The notes under the pieces are model-generated. The model had not been told where the DNA came from. It was given only the letters and a program-made list of their open reading frames with translations, and did not search any database. From assembly GCA_002492295.1 (NCBI GenBank), contig DKYC01000041.1, forward strand, positions 1,050 through 26,639: a stretch of 25,590 nt of DNA, read 5' to 3'. Positions 24,361-25,590 of this stretch are shown piece after piece; the stretch's first letter is position 1; each line of letters opens with the position of its first letter. This stretch comes from Lachnospiraceae bacterium UBA7110. GTDB lineage: Bacteria > Bacillota > Clostridia > Lachnospirales > Lachnospiraceae. The translations under genes and the position numbers were made by a program.

Positions 24361-24393
24361 AAAAAACGCCCTCCTTTTCAGGTTTGGGCGTTT
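24361..24393 (-). terminator. intrinsic terminator overlapping the end of the coiled-coil gene
   Basis: Minus-strand AAACGCCC (24393-24386) pairs with GGGCGTTT (24371-24364), loop 14 nt, followed by more T residues. The first arm encodes the last codons of the coiled-coil protein and its TGA lies in the loop, so a ribosome finishing that gene would cover the hairpin. nnrDE starts 20 bp beyond. Confidence 0.8.
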
Positions 24394-25049
24394 GTTCCTT
24401 TTTCCTCGTCCGTACTGATTTTGCCAATCAGGTCGGTCTCCTTATTCAGCACATTTTTCGGATTATATTTCATGTCAAACACATCAATCACGTCAGGTCC
24501 GAATATGGAATGCATATAGGAATACATTTCATCATTCCATATTTCTTTTTTCTGCTTTAAAAGGATTTGTTTCTTTAATTTTACACGAAATGCCGCTACC
24601 CACTGGTTGATTTCATCAATATCGGACACATTCTGTTGTATTTTAGCGTAACATACACGCATCGAAGCAAGCATCAGATTGAAATTTGCCTCATCTATCT
24701 GCTTAGGCAGCTCCATCAGCTCATCATTATATTCCTCAATCTTTTGGTTTGTTTCCTCAATAATGCGCTTTTTTTCAGACATCTTTTTTTCTTTTGAATT
24801 ACTGTCCGGCAGCTCCATGATGCTTACAATTTCCGTCAGAACCTTCTTTTTGTAAGCACTAAGACTTTTGATTTCGGTATTAAGCTTTCCCTGACGCTTT
24901 AACGCGTCATTGAGCTTATCCTCAAGCATTTGGATTTCTTCATTCTCACCTGTCTGTGTAAACAGTTTATGCCACTGATTATCCAATGTCAGGATTGGTA
25001 TCTTTTTCCCAATCAGCGCCTCTTTGAAAAATTCGTCCTCCTGTGGCAT
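24378..25049 (-). CDS. coiled-coil protein of unknown function downstream of rex
   Basis: A 223-residue cytoplasmic protein without signal peptide or membrane segment. Residues about 35-130 are Glu/Lys-rich with heptad-like hydrophobic spacing and probably form one long coiled coil with a break near 80-90 (LPDSNSKEKKMSE). A helical C-terminal part (about 130-223) contains FRVKLKKQILLKQKKE and a FGPDVIDVFDMKY segment. I do not recognise the family. AAGGTGAT lies just before the ATG at 25049; the gene follows rex by 45 bp and is probably co-transcribed with it. A terminator overlaps its 3' end. Confidence 0.8.
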   Translation of the reverse strand: MPQEDEFFKEALIGKKIPILTLDNQWHKLFTQTGENEEIQMLEDKLNDALKRQGKLNTEIKSLSAYKKKVLTEIVSIMELPDSNSKEKKMSEKKRIIEETNQKIEEYNDELMELPKQIDEANFNLMLASMRVCYAKIQQNVSDIDEINQWVAAFRVKLKKQILLKQKKEIWNDEMYSYMHSIFGPDVIDVFDMKYNPKNVLNKETDLIGKISTDEEKGTNAQT

Positions 25050-25094
25050 CGCATCACCTTCTTTTTCCTGTTGTAAAGAACCTGTTTATCCGTG

Positions 25095-25590
25095 TTATTT
25101 CTTATTTACAATACCATAATTTACAATACCATAAGAAAGCTTCATCAGACTGTCCGAAAGATGCACGTTTTCCACAACAATACTATCCGGAACGTTTAAG
25201 TCCACATGGGCAAAATTCCAAATCGCCTTGATACCGCATTTCGCAAGCACCTCGGCAGTCTTCACCGCACCCTCTTTGGGTATGGTGAGCACTGCAATGT
25301 CAACATCATTCTTCTTAATAAATTCCTCGAGCTTATCTACATGCTGCACATGGATGTTTCTGACCTCTTTCCCGCAGATTGCAGGATTGTTGTCAAAAAT
25401 ACCCTTCACGATAAATCCCCGGCGCTCAAAATTCATATAATTTGCAAGCGCCTGCCCCAGGTTTCCAGCCCCTATGATGACAAGATTGTGCTTCTCATTG
25501 AGTCCGAGTATTTTTGCGATTTCATTATAAAGATACTCCACATTATAGCCGTATCCCTGCTGTCCGAACCCGCCAAAATTATTAAAGTCC
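25095..25590 (-). CDS. rex: redox-sensing transcriptional repressor Rex (5' end outside window)
   Basis: The C-terminal 164 residues are visible. The frame is open to the window edge with FGGFGQQGYGYNVEYLYNEI, the linker after the winged helix, so the internal GTG at 25541 is not the start. The Rossmann domain has VIIGAGNLGQAL, which binds NADH, and GIFDNNP with its acidic residue after the second strand. KAIWNFAHVDLNVPDSIVVENVHLSDSLM is the usual Rex ending. Rex represses fermentation and respiration genes and releases DNA when the NADH/NAD+ ratio rises. The last codons carry a 15-bp tandem duplication. Confidence 0.97.
   Translation of the reverse strand, partial: DFNNFGGFGQQGYGYNVEYLYNEIAKILGLNEKHNLVIIGAGNLGQALANYMNFERRGFIVKGIFDNNPAICGKEVRNIHVQHVDKLEEFIKKNDVDIAVLTIPKEGAVKTAEVLAKCGIKAIWNFAHVDLNVPDSIVVENVHLSDSLMKLSYGIVNYGIVNKK
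25105..25134. repeat. 15-bp tandem duplication at the end of rex
   Basis: Two identical adjacent 15-bp units (25105-25119 and 25120-25134) encode YGIVN twice just before the C-terminal KK. The change is in frame and at the very end of the protein, so effects on function are likely small. Confidence 0.95.

Noticed and set aside
25095..25541. Rex starting at the internal GTG at 25541
   Set aside because: The frame continues upstream to the window edge with the conserved glycine-rich Rex linker, so the true start is outside the window.

Overview
The window reads as a chromosomal segment of a Gram-positive member of the Clostridia, most likely Lachnospiraceae. This rests on strong GGAGG-type ribosome binding sites, the order rplS - signal peptidase - rbgA - signal peptidase - rnhB - fliK-like - flhB-like - yraN (close to the rplS-ylqF-rnhB-ylqG-ylqH neighbourhood of Bacillus), and a rex - coiled-coil gene - nnrDE - alr - mazF run. 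I see no mobile element, CRISPR array, rRNA or tRNA. All genes but one (apbE) lie on the minus strand, so the window is read from right to left. Assignments were made by reading motifs; no database search was run.

Right end to about 17.4 kb (minus strand): the redox repressor rex (5' end outside the window), a coiled-coil protein of unknown role whose 3' end carries a terminator, a bifunctional NAD(P)H-hydrate repair enzyme, alanine racemase, and a MazF ribonuclease toxin with no visible antitoxin gene. A clear promoter with a hairpin at the predicted transcript start then drives a CNNM/CBS transporter-like protein, followed by YebC and an OGG-type DNA glycosylase. The ribosomal protein L19 gene has its own promoter and a terminator just after it.

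17.4 to 6.8 kb (minus strand): two type I signal peptidases flank the ribosome-assembly GTPase RbgA. RNase HII, a large FliK-like protein, a stand-alone FlhB C-domain protein, YraN and the PgeF/YfiH enzyme follow. After these come an ABC exporter, an 80-residue protein carrying the hallmark motif of the sodium-pump decarboxylase beta subunit, a YbgC-type thioesterase, an aromatic-acid-exporter-like membrane protein, and a HisI-like protein with an altered metal site.

6.8 to 5.5 kb: the plus-strand apbE flavinylation lipoprotein gene, which converges on and overlaps the hisI-like gene by 4 bp.

5.5 to 1 kb (minus strand): a five-gene module made of a secreted FG-GAP-like protein, an OmpR-type response regulator, a HAMP histidine kinase, a membrane-anchored protein, and a fusion of an N-acetylmuramoyl-L-alanine amidase with a polysaccharide deacetylase (3' end outside the window). 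The fusion joins the two activities that Bacillus uses as separate proteins (CwlD, PdaA) to make muramic-delta-lactam. Six ATG trinucleotides spaced exactly 11 bp apart precede the fusion gene, and two perfect 11-bp direct repeats precede the module promoter. Both share a GATG(C/T)(A/G)-A-rich half-site, which makes them candidate response-regulator operators. I consider this module the most interesting part of the window.
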